A model generated the notes under the pieces. It was not told the DNA's origin, did not search any database, and saw only the letters and a list, made by a program, of their open reading frames with translations. A stretch of 25,684 nucleotides of DNA, from positions 1 through 25,684 of the forward strand of contig JAPXLT010000028.1 in NCBI GenBank assembly GCA_033809415.1. The letters are read 5' to 3'. A program made the position numbers and the translations under genes. Positions 1 through 7,298 of this stretch are shown here, piece by piece (positions within the stretch are counted from its first letter, which is position 1; each line of letters starts with the position of its first letter). The stretch comes from JAQVUB01 sp033809415. GTDB lineage: Bacteria; Verrucomicrobiota; Lentisphaeria; Oligosphaerales; Oligosphaeraceae.

Positions 1-3
1 GCC

Positions 4-90
4 GTGGACATTGTGGACATTGTGGACATTGTGGACATTGTGGACATTGTGGACATTGTGGACATTGTGGACATTGTGGACATTGTGGAC
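4..90. repeat. 9-bp tandem array, unit GTGGACATT (9 full copies plus 6 bases)
   Basis: Nine exact copies of gtggacatt run from 4 to 84, followed by gtggac. Read on the minus strand the unit is GTCCACAAT, sharing the GTCCAC core with the array at 7508-7576. Period 9 keeps an open frame (Asp-Ile-Val), but there is no start signal or product, so I treat it as non-coding minisatellite sequence. The array may extend beyond the left edge of the window. Confidence 0.95.
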
Positions 91-118
91 AGGCGTTCTG
101 TCCGACGTGTCCGACCCT

Positions 119-161
119 GCGCTACGCAACCGGGACGGTCGCGCCACTCTTTAAATCCGCG
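119..161 (-). repeat. Dispersed element copy M (GTAGCGCAACCGTCCCGG module), overlapping the Nudix stop codon
   Basis: On the minus strand this reads as a diverged copy of the GTTTAAAAAGTAGCGCAACCGTC module seen intact at 13910, 14930 and 18115. The TAA of the Nudix gene (151-153) lies inside the module's TTTAAA segment. The GTCCAC array at 4-90 follows it in element orientation, as happens for the copy at 7296-7427. Confidence 0.75.
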
Positions 162-711
162 CCCCGGCGGTCCAAGCTGCCAGACGGCTATCAAGGATAT
201 CGCCCTGGTCGATTTGACTTTGCAGGAAATTATTCAGCTCGGTTCGTGGGACTGCGAAGACTTCAATTTCTTCACCATCTTGCAGATCAGGCAAAGGGTG
301 CTGATTTTGCGGCAAGGTGGTATCGACGCTCATAAAGACTAGGATAAGCAGTTCGCCGGTGAGTCCGGCGGAGCTGGCGGTTCCGGGAGTGATCGAGTCA
401 ATCGTTCCTTCGTATCCTGTTTCCTCGCGCAGCTCACGTATGGCGGCTTCGGTGGCACTTTCGCCGGGGTCGATTAAGCCTGCCGGAAATTCGATGACAT
501 AATGATCGAGTGGTGGGCGGTATTGGCGTATCAGCAGGATTTTGTCATCGGGTTTCAGGGTGGCAATGATGACTGCTGCATTGGCATTGCCGGTTCTCTG
601 CACCGCTTCCCATTTGCGTTCGGTTTGGGTGTGATCCCGGTAATGCAGCAACTCGAGGCTGATAAAACGCCCCGACGCCAAGGTTTCCTTATGGGTAATA
701 TGAGGTTTCAT
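151..711 (-). CDS. Nudix hydrolase, ADP-ribose pyrophosphatase-like
   Basis: A 186-aa protein with a complete Nudix box, GX5EX7REUXEEXGU, at about residues 78-100 (GLIDPGE ... RELREETGY). Just before it is IRQYRPPLDHYVIEFPAG, the arrangement typical of the ADP-ribose/NDP-sugar pyrophosphatase branch, which hydrolyses nucleoside diphosphate sugars with Mg2+ in the cytoplasm. I start at ATG 711 because residues upstream of it in the open frame are only the translation of a 7-bp C-rich repeat. There is no Shine-Dalgarno; the leader is CCCTGTCCCCTAACTAAAACA. The last codons and the TAA lie in a dispersed repeat copy, so the natural C-terminus may have been replaced by a few residues. It is separated by about 130 bp from the next gene upstream and is probably transcribed alone. 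Exact substrate is not determinable. Confidence 0.9.
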   Translation of the reverse strand: MKPHITHKETLASGRFISLELLHYRDHTQTERKWEAVQRTGNANAAVIIATLKPDDKILLIRQYRPPLDHYVIEFPAGLIDPGESATEAAIRELREETGYEGTIDSITPGTASSAGLTGELLILVFMSVDTTLPQNQHPLPDLQDGEEIEVFAVPRTELNNFLQSQIDQGDILDSRLAAWTAGARI

Positions 712-722
712 TGTTTTAGTTA

Positions 723-778
723 GGGGACAGGGTGCAGGGTGCGGGGTGCGGGGTGCAGGGGGCAGGGGGCAGGGGTAT
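723..778. repeat. 7-bp G-rich tandem repeat (GGGTGCA/GGGTGCG/GGGGGCA)
   Basis: About eight degenerate heptamers of the form gggtgcN or gggggcA. The same unit occurs at 6350-6394 and, inverted, at 6640-6661, and in degenerate form at 7462-7497. It directly precedes the Nudix start codon, on whose strand it is C-rich. Confidence 0.85.
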
Positions 779-842
779 AGGAGATGATCGTTTTCCGTCC
801 ACCCTGTCCACAACGCACCTTCCTGTTTGGATGGAAGGCTAC

Positions 843-1103
843 TTAATTGTCCTTGCTTGGCAAGTCATCCTGCCAGGAAGTGATTTTTAGCCGCGATTTT
901 TCTTTGGCTTTCCGGGCAAGCAAGCAGATGCCCCAGATACAGACGACGACCACTATTTGCGCGAGGATCAGTAATGCAAGCAGAGAAAAAACTTGCTGGA
1001 ACGTGACCGCTTCCTCGAGTGCTTCCTCCGGCAGTTCGGTGCTGGTGATCGGATTGGCCAGTAAAATGCCGGATTGCAGAAAAAAGAACAGGAACGTATG
1101 CAT
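843..1103 (-). CDS. Small single-pass membrane protein, unknown function
   Basis: An 86-aa protein I do not recognise. The N-terminus (MHTFLFFFLQSGILLANP) resembles a short signal peptide. It is followed by an acidic, presumably periplasmic stretch (ELPEEALEEAV), a strong transmembrane helix (about residues 39-62, VFSLLALLILAQIVVVVCIW) and a basic tail (ARKAKEKSRLK), which by the positive-inside rule should be cytoplasmic. It starts 9 bases after the stop of the MlaA-hydrolase fusion gene with no visible ribosome-binding site, so translation is probably coupled and the two products may act together at the envelope. No homologous family comes to mind. Confidence 0.7.
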   Translation of the reverse strand: MHTFLFFFLQSGILLANPITSTELPEEALEEAVTFQQVFSLLALLILAQIVVVVCIWGICLLARKAKEKSRLKITSWQDDLPSKDN

Positions 1104-1112
1104 TGACGGGTT

Positions 1113-2999
1113 TTACTCGAGGGTTTTGAGAATCAGCTGCTGATAATCAGGATGCCAAAGGTTGCCAAGGTGCCCGCCCTGTGGAAAAAGCCGTACCCGG
1201 TCAGCAAGGGTCTTCCGGAGCCAGTCCAGATGTTTTTCACGGATCAGAAAATCATTTTTATTTTGAAAAACCCAGACTTTGGGATTCTTAGCGAGTGATT
1301 TCTCGAGGGCAAAGAGCTTGCTTTGTTCGGCCAGCCAAGAGGGATTCGAGTGTTTGGATTCAGGAAATTGATCCTGGTAATAGGGAATGACGGATTTGTT
1401 CATGTAATCGGTGAAGCTCAGCGAAAGCGCTTCCGCCCAAAGGGCATTTTTTTTGAAAGCGCCTGGATCATTCTTCATAAAACCTTGATTGTTCTGTTTT
1501 TGCGAAGCGAGAATGGCTTCCGCAAGATTGAGGCGCATATTCAGGCCAATCAAAAAGCGGGATTCTTCGAGGGAGATCGGCAAGCTTCCGGAAACTTGCG
1601 CTGCTTCACTGCGATCCATCAGGCTGGCAGCGAATTTCAGAAAGAGTTCCCGACAACGTTGCTCGCGCTCGTTTTCAGGCCAGGTTTCGGGGATCGCGAA
1701 GTATTCGTCGATGCGGTCGAGAGCCTCGATCACATCAACCGGGGGATTGATAGCCAGATAGCGTTCAATGGTAAGGCCGTCTGCCTTGCCTTCCGCTTCA
1801 AGTCGGGACAGGAAAAGGGCATTGAGAGCACCCAGCGAGAATCCCAAAACGGAACAATTTTGACCCTCGAGTTTGTATTGCTGACGCATGTCTTCCACTG
1901 TATACCGGATGACTAAGGCGAGCTGCTTGACGTCTTCCGCGAAAAAACCGGGAGGAGCCGATACGGGAAGGTTCAAAAAATAATCCGGATTCATGCTCGA
2001 ACTCAAAGCCAGTACCGACCAGTTGGCGGAATTCAGCAGCTCCGCGAGGCCTGCGACGCCAGTGGAAAGGCGATGACCGCCAAGCCCGGGAAGGATGACG
2101 ATGATGCCCCTGGAATTTTCAGCTGGCCAGCAGGTGTAGGGCATTTTGCTTTGGCTGCCAGGAAGCAATATACTGCGATGCTTGGCCTTGAGGAAAAAGT
2201 CCTTGTCGTTTGGTCGTAGGAGCAGATATCCGAGCGATTGATCTGGATCGCCTGATGTATCCGGTACCTGGTAATCTTGGTTGAGGACTTCCCGATGCAG
2301 GCTATAGAAGGCCTTGGACAAGAGATAGCTGTCATAATTGGATGAAAAAAAGCGATTTAAAGGTTCTGCATGGGCAGCGGCCTGGTTGAATCCTTGGATT
2401 CCAGAAAAAGCCCAGGATGCATCACCCTGAAGGAGCCAGAAATGGATCGAGCAGGGGATCCCCAGCAGCATTCCAACCGCATCTCGTCCATTGCTGGGAC
2501 CGAGGAAGGGGAGATTAAGGAAGCAGCCGTCCTGGATTTGATAGTATGCCATAGTTTGCCCGAAATCCTCCCTTTGCATCGGGATATTCCAACGGCTGGC
2601 TTGATCCCGGATGCCTAGAATTCCAACCGTGGAATTGATTCCGAAGCGTTTTGTTTCCAACCAGATACCATCATATTTTTGTTGCAGCAGGCAATTGACA
2701 GCACGTAGGGGATAGAACAGGTTTTGCCCCACATTATAGATTCCATCGCGTGCAAGTTCCGGGATGATGAAATTATAAACTTGGCTGACTGGACGGATGA
2801 GGTGCCGGTTCAAGTTTTCATTAAAAACGTGAACAGAACGGTTACAGCCCTCGAATGGGTCATCTACCGGATTAAGCAGAAGCTCCGTTCCGGCTGGACA
2901 AACCTCCGGCTTGGTGCTGACACAACCGGCACAAAGGAGAAAAAGCACGGAGAGAGTTAACAGAAAAAACAAGTTGCAAAAAAAACGTGCAGGCTTCAT
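1113..2999 (-). CDS. MlaA/VacJ-type lipoprotein fused to an alpha/beta hydrolase
   Basis: A 628-aa protein with two parts. Residues 1-26 are a lipoprotein signal (lipobox LCAGC, lipidated Cys26). Residues about 44-235 match MlaA/VacJ, the outer-membrane component of the phospholipid retrograde transport system: DPFEGCNRSVHVFNENLN, the RFGINSTVGILGIRD segment, REDFGQT and LPFLGPSNGRDAVG. Residues about 285-628 look like a serine hydrolase of the alpha/beta fold. They carry an oxyanion-type GIIVILPGLGGHR strand at 298-310, nucleophile elbow GFSLG (Ser388), probable Asp583 (QNKNDF) and His610 (PQGGH). Ordinary MlaA is about 230-280 aa, so this is more than twice the usual length. A membrane-anchored lipase or esterase coupled to lipid extraction is my inference. 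It is divergent from the M20 peptidase gene and followed closely by a small membrane protein gene. Confidence 0.85.
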   Translation of the reverse strand: MKPARFFCNLFFLLTLSVLFLLCAGCVSTKPEVCPAGTELLLNPVDDPFEGCNRSVHVFNENLNRHLIRPVSQVYNFIIPELARDGIYNVGQNLFYPLRAVNCLLQQKYDGIWLETKRFGINSTVGILGIRDQASRWNIPMQREDFGQTMAYYQIQDGCFLNLPFLGPSNGRDAVGMLLGIPCSIHFWLLQGDASWAFSGIQGFNQAAAHAEPLNRFFSSNYDSYLLSKAFYSLHREVLNQDYQVPDTSGDPDQSLGYLLLRPNDKDFFLKAKHRSILLPGSQSKMPYTCWPAENSRGIIVILPGLGGHRLSTGVAGLAELLNSANWSVLALSSSMNPDYFLNLPVSAPPGFFAEDVKQLALVIRYTVEDMRQQYKLEGQNCSVLGFSLGALNALFLSRLEAEGKADGLTIERYLAINPPVDVIEALDRIDEYFAIPETWPENEREQRCRELFLKFAASLMDRSEAAQVSGSLPISLEESRFLIGLNMRLNLAEAILASQKQNNQGFMKNDPGAFKKNALWAEALSLSFTDYMNKSVIPYYQDQFPESKHSNPSWLAEQSKLFALEKSLAKNPKVWVFQNKNDFLIREKHLDWLRKTLADRVRLFPQGGHLGNLWHPDYQQLILKTLE

Positions 3000-3176
3000 T
3001 CGACTTCCTTAATAAATCACATAATTTGAAAAAAATGATTGTGTCATAGGCAAAATATAGTTTCGGATTTGTGCTTTGCTTGCAAAGTATCGGGTTGAAA
3101 ATGCAAAGTCCGGGTATAAAGTAATCTTTCAGCGAAATTATTTTGAGTGTAGTTTTTTGACGAAGGAGTATAGATC
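3000..3176. promoter_or_regulatory. Divergent intergenic region between the MlaA fusion and the M20 peptidase
   Basis: This 177-bp AT-rich space must carry promoters for both flanking divergent genes. I see candidate boxes for the rightward gene (TTGAAA at 3096-3101 with TATAAA near 3116), but the spacing of about 14 is too short for confidence. AAGGAG at 3163-3168 is the clear ribosome-binding site of the peptidase gene, 8 bases before its ATG. Confidence 0.4.
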
Positions 3177-4238
3177 ATGCAGGCTACCATCGAGTTGCTT
3201 TCCGAATTAATCCGCTGCCGACCTGTTACCAGTGATATTGCAGCGGTGAATCGTGCGATGCAAGTGATGCATCGCTATTTGCAGGAAAAAGGCGTTTTCT
3301 GCGTTATCGAGGAGGTGAATGGCCGCCAGGTGCTGTTTGCATCTACCGCGCCAGGTAAAGTGCATGACCTGCTTCTGAATGCCCATATCGATGTTGTGCC
3401 GGCTGATCCTGAGCTTTTCGAGCCGCGCCTCGAGGGCGACCGCCTTTACGGACGCGGCGCTTCGGATGACCTGAGCAATGCGGTTTGTATCGCACATGTA
3501 TTGTGCCGGCAGCTGGGGAAGGCTTCTGTCGGCGCGATTTTTACTGCTGATGAAGAGATTGGCGGCAGCACAACGGCGGCAATGATTCAACGTGGTTATG
3601 TCGGACGGAAGTTTGCCATCGTGATGGATGGGCCGAATGGGCGTATTGCAATTGCCCAGAAGGGTATTCAGATCGTGAAATTGATTGCAAAAGGGCGTGG
3701 AGGGCACGCTTCAGCACCCTGGAGTTTTGACAATCCCATTGACAAATTGATTGACGGCTATTTACGGCTCCGCCAGCAGTGGCCGGAAGTCACTGCGGAG
3801 CAGCAATGGCAGAATACGATGGCACCTTGTATGCTCGAGGCTGGTTTTGCTGGAAACCAGATTCCGGATGAAGCCTCGATGGTGATCAACATTCGTTATA
3901 TCCAACATTCCGACCGGGAAAAAATACTGGCGCAGATCAAGGACTTGACTGGACTGGAACTCGAGACGGACCGTCATTGCGATCCGGTAGTGTCGGATGA
4001 AAATGCGCCGGAGCTGCACTTGCTATCCAGAGCCATACAAAAATATATGCCGGAATATCCGTCTGATTTTGTTCGCATGAATGGCGCTACGGATGCCCGT
4101 CACATGCTGTCGATGGGGGTGCCCATCGCCATCACTTCGGTTGTCGGCCAAGGTGCTCATAGCCGTTGCGAATGGGCTGAGTTGCCAAGCATTGACAAGT
4201 ATGTCCAGATTCTTGAAGAAGTCATTGCTGAACTTTAA
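3177..4238 (+). CDS. M20 family metallopeptidase (ArgE/DapE/CPG2-like)
   Basis: A 353-aa zinc-dependent amidohydrolase/peptidase of clan MH. Metal-site motifs are in order: NAHIDVVPA (His70, Asp72), YGRGASDD (Asp97), TADEEIGG (catalytic Glu126, Glu127), MDGPN (Asp151) and a C-terminal GAHSRCEWAELPS (His). The lid/dimerisation domain begins around GRGGHASAP (His177). Length fits the family (350-400 aa). Members deacylate N-acetyl amino acids, succinyl-diaminopimelate or small peptides in the cytoplasm. No neighbouring lysine or arginine genes fix the substrate, so I do not assign argE or dapE. Start ATG is supported by AAGGAG 8 bases upstream. It is apparently a single-gene unit, followed by 0.5 kb of repeats. 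Confidence 0.92.
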   Translation: MQATIELLSELIRCRPVTSDIAAVNRAMQVMHRYLQEKGVFCVIEEVNGRQVLFASTAPGKVHDLLLNAHIDVVPADPELFEPRLEGDRLYGRGASDDLSNAVCIAHVLCRQLGKASVGAIFTADEEIGGSTTAAMIQRGYVGRKFAIVMDGPNGRIAIAQKGIQIVKLIAKGRGGHASAPWSFDNPIDKLIDGYLRLRQQWPEVTAEQQWQNTMAPCMLEAGFAGNQIPDEASMVINIRYIQHSDREKILAQIKDLTGLELETDRHCDPVVSDENAPELHLLSRAIQKYMPEYPSDFVRMNGATDARHMLSMGVPIAITSVVGQGAHSRCEWAELPSIDKYVQILEEVIAEL

Positions 4239-4283
4239 CCCTAAAAAAAGCAGTTGACTTTTTCCATTGATCGGCAATCAGAA

Positions 4284-4361
4284 TCTTTTTTTGTCCACGG
4301 AAAACTCGGAAAACTCGGAAAATTTGTAGGGTTGCTGATTTGACAGATGAGCCTGCTCGGC
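4284..4361 (+). repeat. Dispersed element copy G
   Basis: T-run followed by TTGTCCACGG, AAAACTCGG repeated, AATTTGTAGGGTTGCTG and GATGAGCCTGCTCGGCG. It has the same module order as the copies at 7296 (TTTGTCCACGG...TTTGTAGGGGTGCTG) and 6550 (inverted). It begins about 45 bases after the peptidase stop codon and lacks the 3' GTAGCGCAACCG module. Confidence 0.75.
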
Positions 4362-4416
4362 GAAATTCTTGTGTGCCAAGGCCGGCTTTACGCAATTGCG
4401 TCGGAGGCGATATGGA

Positions 4417-4457
4417 GCGCCGGCGGCTCGCCGGCATGAAGCCGGCTTCCCTCTCCC
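4417..4457. repeat. REP-like double palindrome
   Basis: GCCGGCG-gct-CGCCGGC hairpin (4419-4435) is followed after two bases by the 12-bp palindrome GAAGCCGGCTTC (4438-4449) and CCTCTC. The same architecture, with a different hairpin sequence, recurs at 14232-14280 just after the tRNA-Ala terminator. Confidence 0.7.
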
Positions 4458-4483
4458 ACCACCGAAAAATCAAAAAACTCCCT

Positions 4484-4633
4484 CACAAAGGCACAGAGGA
4501 GAGGCACGGAGGGAAAGGTAACGGGATGGATGGAAGTGGATGGCATTGATTGTGCCCAGGGTGGACCAACAGATGACTTTGTGTGACCAGTTGGAGTGCC
4601 GCCACCTCCGTGTCTCCGTGAGAAAAAAGAGAA
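4484..4633. repeat. Inverted pair of CACAGAGG/CACGGAGG repeats
   Basis: The left arm reads TCACAAAGGCACAGAGG...GGCACGGAGGG. The right arm on the opposite strand reads TCACGGAGACACGGAGGTGG. The two are imperfect inverted copies separated by about 90 bases of unassigned sequence. Confidence 0.6.
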
Positions 4634-4784
4634 GCCCTTGGTGTGAGTTGACGTCCACAACTCAAAAAGTTTCTCAAAAATGAGAAAAGGCTTTTATGCC
4701 AGGAACTTGTGCGTTTGGTTTTTGAAAAAATCTTTCACAAAAAAGAAGATTTTGAGGGAAAGTAGTACTGATTTGCCGAGGAAA

Positions 4785-5642
4785 ATGATGCAGCCTGAAA
4801 AAGGGAATCCTGAAATTATAGTTGATGAGGCGATGGTTTGCGAAGCCTTTCATCGGGCAGGCGTCGTTTCGGGAGATACGGTACTTTTCCATGGTTCCTT
4901 GAGCAGTATGGGCTGGGTGCAGGGCGGACCAACCTGCATCTTTAATGGAATTCTGATGGCGACAGCGCCGGGCGGAACAGTGGCCATGCCGACTTTGTGG
5001 TATGACGGCACGGAGGAGCGGGCGCACCCGGAACTTTTCAATGTCCAAAACAGCCCAGCATTCAACGGGGCGCTGGCAGATGGAATGCGCAAAGACAGCC
5101 GCAGTGTCCGAAGCCTGCACTTTTCCCATTCCATCAGCGCAATTGGTGCGCGTGCGGAGGAACTGACCGTAGGGCATGATGTTTGCAAGCCTGCGCCAAG
5201 CCCATGGAGTGAAACCGCCTTTGGGGTGGGGTCGCCCTGGCAGCGGTTGTATGAATGGAACGCATTGTATGCATTGATTGGAGTGGATTTTACGGTATGT
5301 ACGATAAAGCATCTCATTGAATCCAGAATGGTGATGCGACTGCTGTCCATGCTGCCAACGCAAGCGGAAAGACAGGCACGCCGCGCGGAATTAAGCAAAG
5401 ACCGCAAACATGGTCTCTGGCCATATTTAACTGGCGCTCGTATCGAGGAGGTGCTTTCCCAACAGGGCGTGTTGAAAAAGACGATGCTGGGCAGTGCAAC
5501 CCTTCGTTCAGTGCGCACCCGCCCTCTGCTGGAAGTGATCGGACAGGATATCTGGCAGCAACCCGAAGCATGGTTTGCGGAAGAATTTCTGCACTGGAGG
5601 AAACGCGTAGTAACGCAAGGCACCGGAGACTGCCATGAGTGA
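4785..5642 (+). CDS. AAC(3)-family N-acetyltransferase (Antibiotic_NAT)
   Basis: About 285 aa; matches the aminoglycoside 3-N-acetyltransferase fold family. It has the acetyl-CoA-binding FHGSLSSMGWVQGGP segment, GGTVAMPTLWYD, RSLHFSHSISAIGARAEELT and the late ALIGVDFTVCTIKHLIES motif. Members transfer acetyl from acetyl-CoA to an amine. Some give gentamicin-type resistance, others (YokD, FrbF types) have metabolic substrates, so resistance is not demonstrated. I start at the ATG pair 4785/4788, preceded by GAGGA, rather than ATG 4680, whose extra 35 residues are basic, low quality and without a ribosome-binding site. The gene overlaps the next by 8 bases (ATGAGTGA), implying translational coupling to the RlmB-type methyltransferase. 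Confidence 0.85.
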   Translation: MMQPEKGNPEIIVDEAMVCEAFHRAGVVSGDTVLFHGSLSSMGWVQGGPTCIFNGILMATAPGGTVAMPTLWYDGTEERAHPELFNVQNSPAFNGALADGMRKDSRSVRSLHFSHSISAIGARAEELTVGHDVCKPAPSPWSETAFGVGSPWQRLYEWNALYALIGVDFTVCTIKHLIESRMVMRLLSMLPTQAERQARRAELSKDRKHGLWPYLTGARIEEVLSQQGVLKKTMLGSATLRSVRTRPLLEVIGQDIWQQPEAWFAEEFLHWRKRVVTQGTGDCHE

Positions 5643-6345
5643 ATTTCTTTATGGAATCAATCCTGCTTTTGAAGCGATCCGCGCCGGACGCCGCCAGATG
5701 ATCCGGCTCTATGTCAGTCAAGGCAGCGGGCAAAATCCCCGTCTGAAGAAGCTGGTTCAAGTGGCGGAAAAATATCAGGTTCCTGTGGAAGCAGTTGATA
5801 GAAGCCGTCTCTTTGATCTTTGCCAAACCCGGGAACATCAAGGTTGCGTTCTGGAGACCGGTCCCTTCCCTTATACTCCTTTTGCTGAAATGCTAGGCGA
5901 GAAGCGCCTGGTTCTGCTGGACAATATCGAGGATCCGCACAATGTCGGTGCGATTGCTCGTACTGCTGAGGCGCTGGGCTGGCGAAATCTGCTGCTGCCG
6001 CGACGTGGTTGCCCATTGCTTCTGCCGTCGGTGGTCAAGGCGTCAGCGGGTGCCTGCGAGTTTTTGCAGGTGGCGGTTAACTGTGCCGGCAACCAGTATG
6101 TCAAGATCGCCTTGGAAGAAGGATATACGGTAGTTTCGCTGGATGGTTCCGGCTCGATCACCCTCGAAGACGTGCGTGCCTTGCAACTGGAAAAGATATT
6201 GCTTGTAGTTGGCGGTGAAAACGCAGGTGTCAGCCAATTCATCCTGAATAACTCGACACATATTGCCGCTATACGGCAAACCGGCAAAATCAATTCCCTG
6301 AATGCCTCTGTGGCAGCCGCATTGGCACTCTATCTCTTGGCATGA
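5635..6345 (+). CDS. rlmB: 23S rRNA (guanosine-2'-O-)-methyltransferase, TrmH/SpoU family, RlmB-type
   Basis: A 236-aa SPOUT methyltransferase. The N-terminal part (YGINPAFEAIRAGRRQMIRLY ...) is the L30e-like RNA-binding domain. The knotted catalytic domain shows motif 1 (LDNIEDPHNVGAIARTAEALG, with the catalytic Arg), motif 2 (LLVVGGENAGVS) and motif 3 (INSLNASVAAALALYLL). RlmB methylates G2251 (E. coli numbering) in the peptidyl-transferase P-loop using S-adenosylmethionine. The length and N-terminal 'YGxNPxxEA' opening favour RlmB over TrmH. Its ATG lies inside the end of the acetyltransferase gene. Its stop is followed 4 bases later by a GGGTGCA tandem repeat. Confidence 0.92.
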   Translation: MSEFLYGINPAFEAIRAGRRQMIRLYVSQGSGQNPRLKKLVQVAEKYQVPVEAVDRSRLFDLCQTREHQGCVLETGPFPYTPFAEMLGEKRLVLLDNIEDPHNVGAIARTAEALGWRNLLLPRRGCPLLLPSVVKASAGACEFLQVAVNCAGNQYVKIALEEGYTVVSLDGSGSITLEDVRALQLEKILLVVGGENAGVSQFILNNSTHIAAIRQTGKINSLNASVAAALALYLLA

Positions 6346-6349
6346 ATTA

Positions 6350-6662
6350 GGGTGCAGGGTGCAGGGTGCAGGGTGCAGGGTGCAGGGTGCAGGGCAATAC
6401 TCTTAACTTAACGCTTTGCAACCACACAGACGACTCAACTCCATAAAGCCGACCTTGGCGTCCTTGGCGTCTTGGCGGTTCAATAACGAGGAACCAACCG
6501 CCAAGGAAGCCAAGCAATTGGAGGAAACAACAAACCAGACCGAAATTCCGCTTGCAAGCTCATTTGTCAAAGCAACAACCCTACAAATTTTCCGCGCCTT
6601 CCGTGTTTTCCGTGGACAAAAAATTTTAAGTAACGAGTATTGCCCTGCCCCCTGCCCCCTTT
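6350..6662. repeat. Inverted-repeat-bounded cassette between rlmB and the methyltransferase gene
   Basis: Left arm: six exact gggtgca units (6350-6391) running into GGGCAATACTCTTAACTTA (to 6411). Right arm, inverted: TAAGTAACGAGTATTGCCCT (6629-6648) running into CCCCTGCCCCC (to 6662). The arms match at 18 of 20 positions outside the heptamer repeat. Inside are an imperfect TTGGCG/CGCCAA hairpin (about 6455-6522) and an inverted dispersed element copy H (6550-6626). No gene is supported: the open frame over this segment has no ribosome-binding site and translates repeat sequence. Confidence 0.75.
6550..6626 (-). repeat. Dispersed element copy H
   Basis: On the minus strand: TTTTTTGTCCACGGAAAACACGG...AAAATTTGTAGGGTTGTTGCTTTGAC, closely like copies G and A. 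It lacks the GTAGCGCAACCG module. Confidence 0.75.
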
Positions 6663-6665
6663 ACT

Positions 6666-7298
6666 ATGGATAATGAACTTCTTTTTCCCTGCTCTGAAGA
6701 GACTATTTCTGTAGGGGCTTTCCGTTTTACCCTATGCATGATCCGGAGTCTGGACGATGCCTTGGATCATTATGTTCGAGTATCTCCCAGTGATACGGAC
6801 CGCATTCCCTATTTTACGCGGCTTTGGGAATCAGCGGAGGCTTTAGCGGGGTATATCTCAGAACACCACGAATTATTTATCGGCAAGCGTGTTCTCGAAC
6901 TGGGTTGCGGCCTGGGGTTGCCATCACTGTGCGCTGCCCGCTGTGGAGCACAGGTGACAGCGTCGGATTTCCATCCCGACAACCGTGCTTTCTTTCTGCG
7001 CAATGCCCAACTCAATGCCTTGGAGGATATTGCCTATCATACAATGGACTGGCGCCGACCGGACCTGACTGGCACCTTTGATGTCCTGCTGGGAAGTGAC
7101 CTGATCTATGAAAAAGAAATGGTGCCCCACCTAGTAAAATGCGTTAAACAATATTTCGCACCAAGTGGCACTTTTTTATATGCGGACCCAGGGCGTTCCG
7201 CATTACAGAATTTTACCAGCGCACTGGAACAAAACGGCCTGACTTGGGAACTGATCCCAGTCGATAATATCTATCTGCAACGCTGGACGGCACGCTAA
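6666..7298 (+). CDS. Class I SAM-dependent methyltransferase, Methyltransf_16 (METTL21-like) family
   Basis: A 210-aa protein. SAM-binding motif I is RVLELGCGLGLPSLCAA (about residues 75-91), followed by ASDFHPD (acidic ribose-binding residue) and the post-motif FDVLLGSDLIYEKEMVPHLV. The latter resembles the D/ExxY signature of the Methyltransf_16 lysine methyltransferases. IPYFTRLWESAEALAGYI near residues 46-63 also fits that family. The target is unknown; bacterial members are sometimes annotated as nicotinamide N-methyltransferase-like. The ATG at 6666 has no Shine-Dalgarno and sits 3 bases after the C-rich heptamer repeat. The TAA is the first three bases of dispersed element copy A. Confidence 0.85.
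   Translation: MDNELLFPCSEETISVGAFRFTLCMIRSLDDALDHYVRVSPSDTDRIPYFTRLWESAEALAGYISEHHELFIGKRVLELGCGLGLPSLCAARCGAQVTASDFHPDNRAFFLRNAQLNALEDIAYHTMDWRRPDLTGTFDVLLGSDLIYEKEMVPHLVKCVKQYFAPSGTFLYADPGRSALQNFTSALEQNGLTWELIPVDNIYLQRWTAR

Larger units (their letters stand above)
4239..4784. other. Repeat-filled intergenic region (about 545 bp), no gene seen
   Basis: Contents in order: a weak A-run/T-run hairpin just after the peptidase stop; dispersed element copy G (4284-4361); a REP-like double hairpin (4417-4455); and an inverted pair of CACAGAGG/CACGGAGG-type repeats (left arm about 4484-4514, right arm about 4603-4633). Open frames here have no start signals or recognisable products. The sequence up to 4784 holds an open frame in phase with the next gene, but it reads as low-quality basic sequence. 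Confidence 0.8.

Noticed and set aside
4..342. 112-codon frame starting with Asp-Ile-Val repeats
   Set aside because: Translation of a 9-bp minisatellite running into the antisense of the Nudix gene; no ribosome-binding site.
4680..4784. N-terminal extension of the AAC(3)-family gene from ATG 4680
   Set aside because: No Shine-Dalgarno, low-complexity basic sequence, while ATG 4785/4788 has GAGGA at good spacing and matches the family's start.
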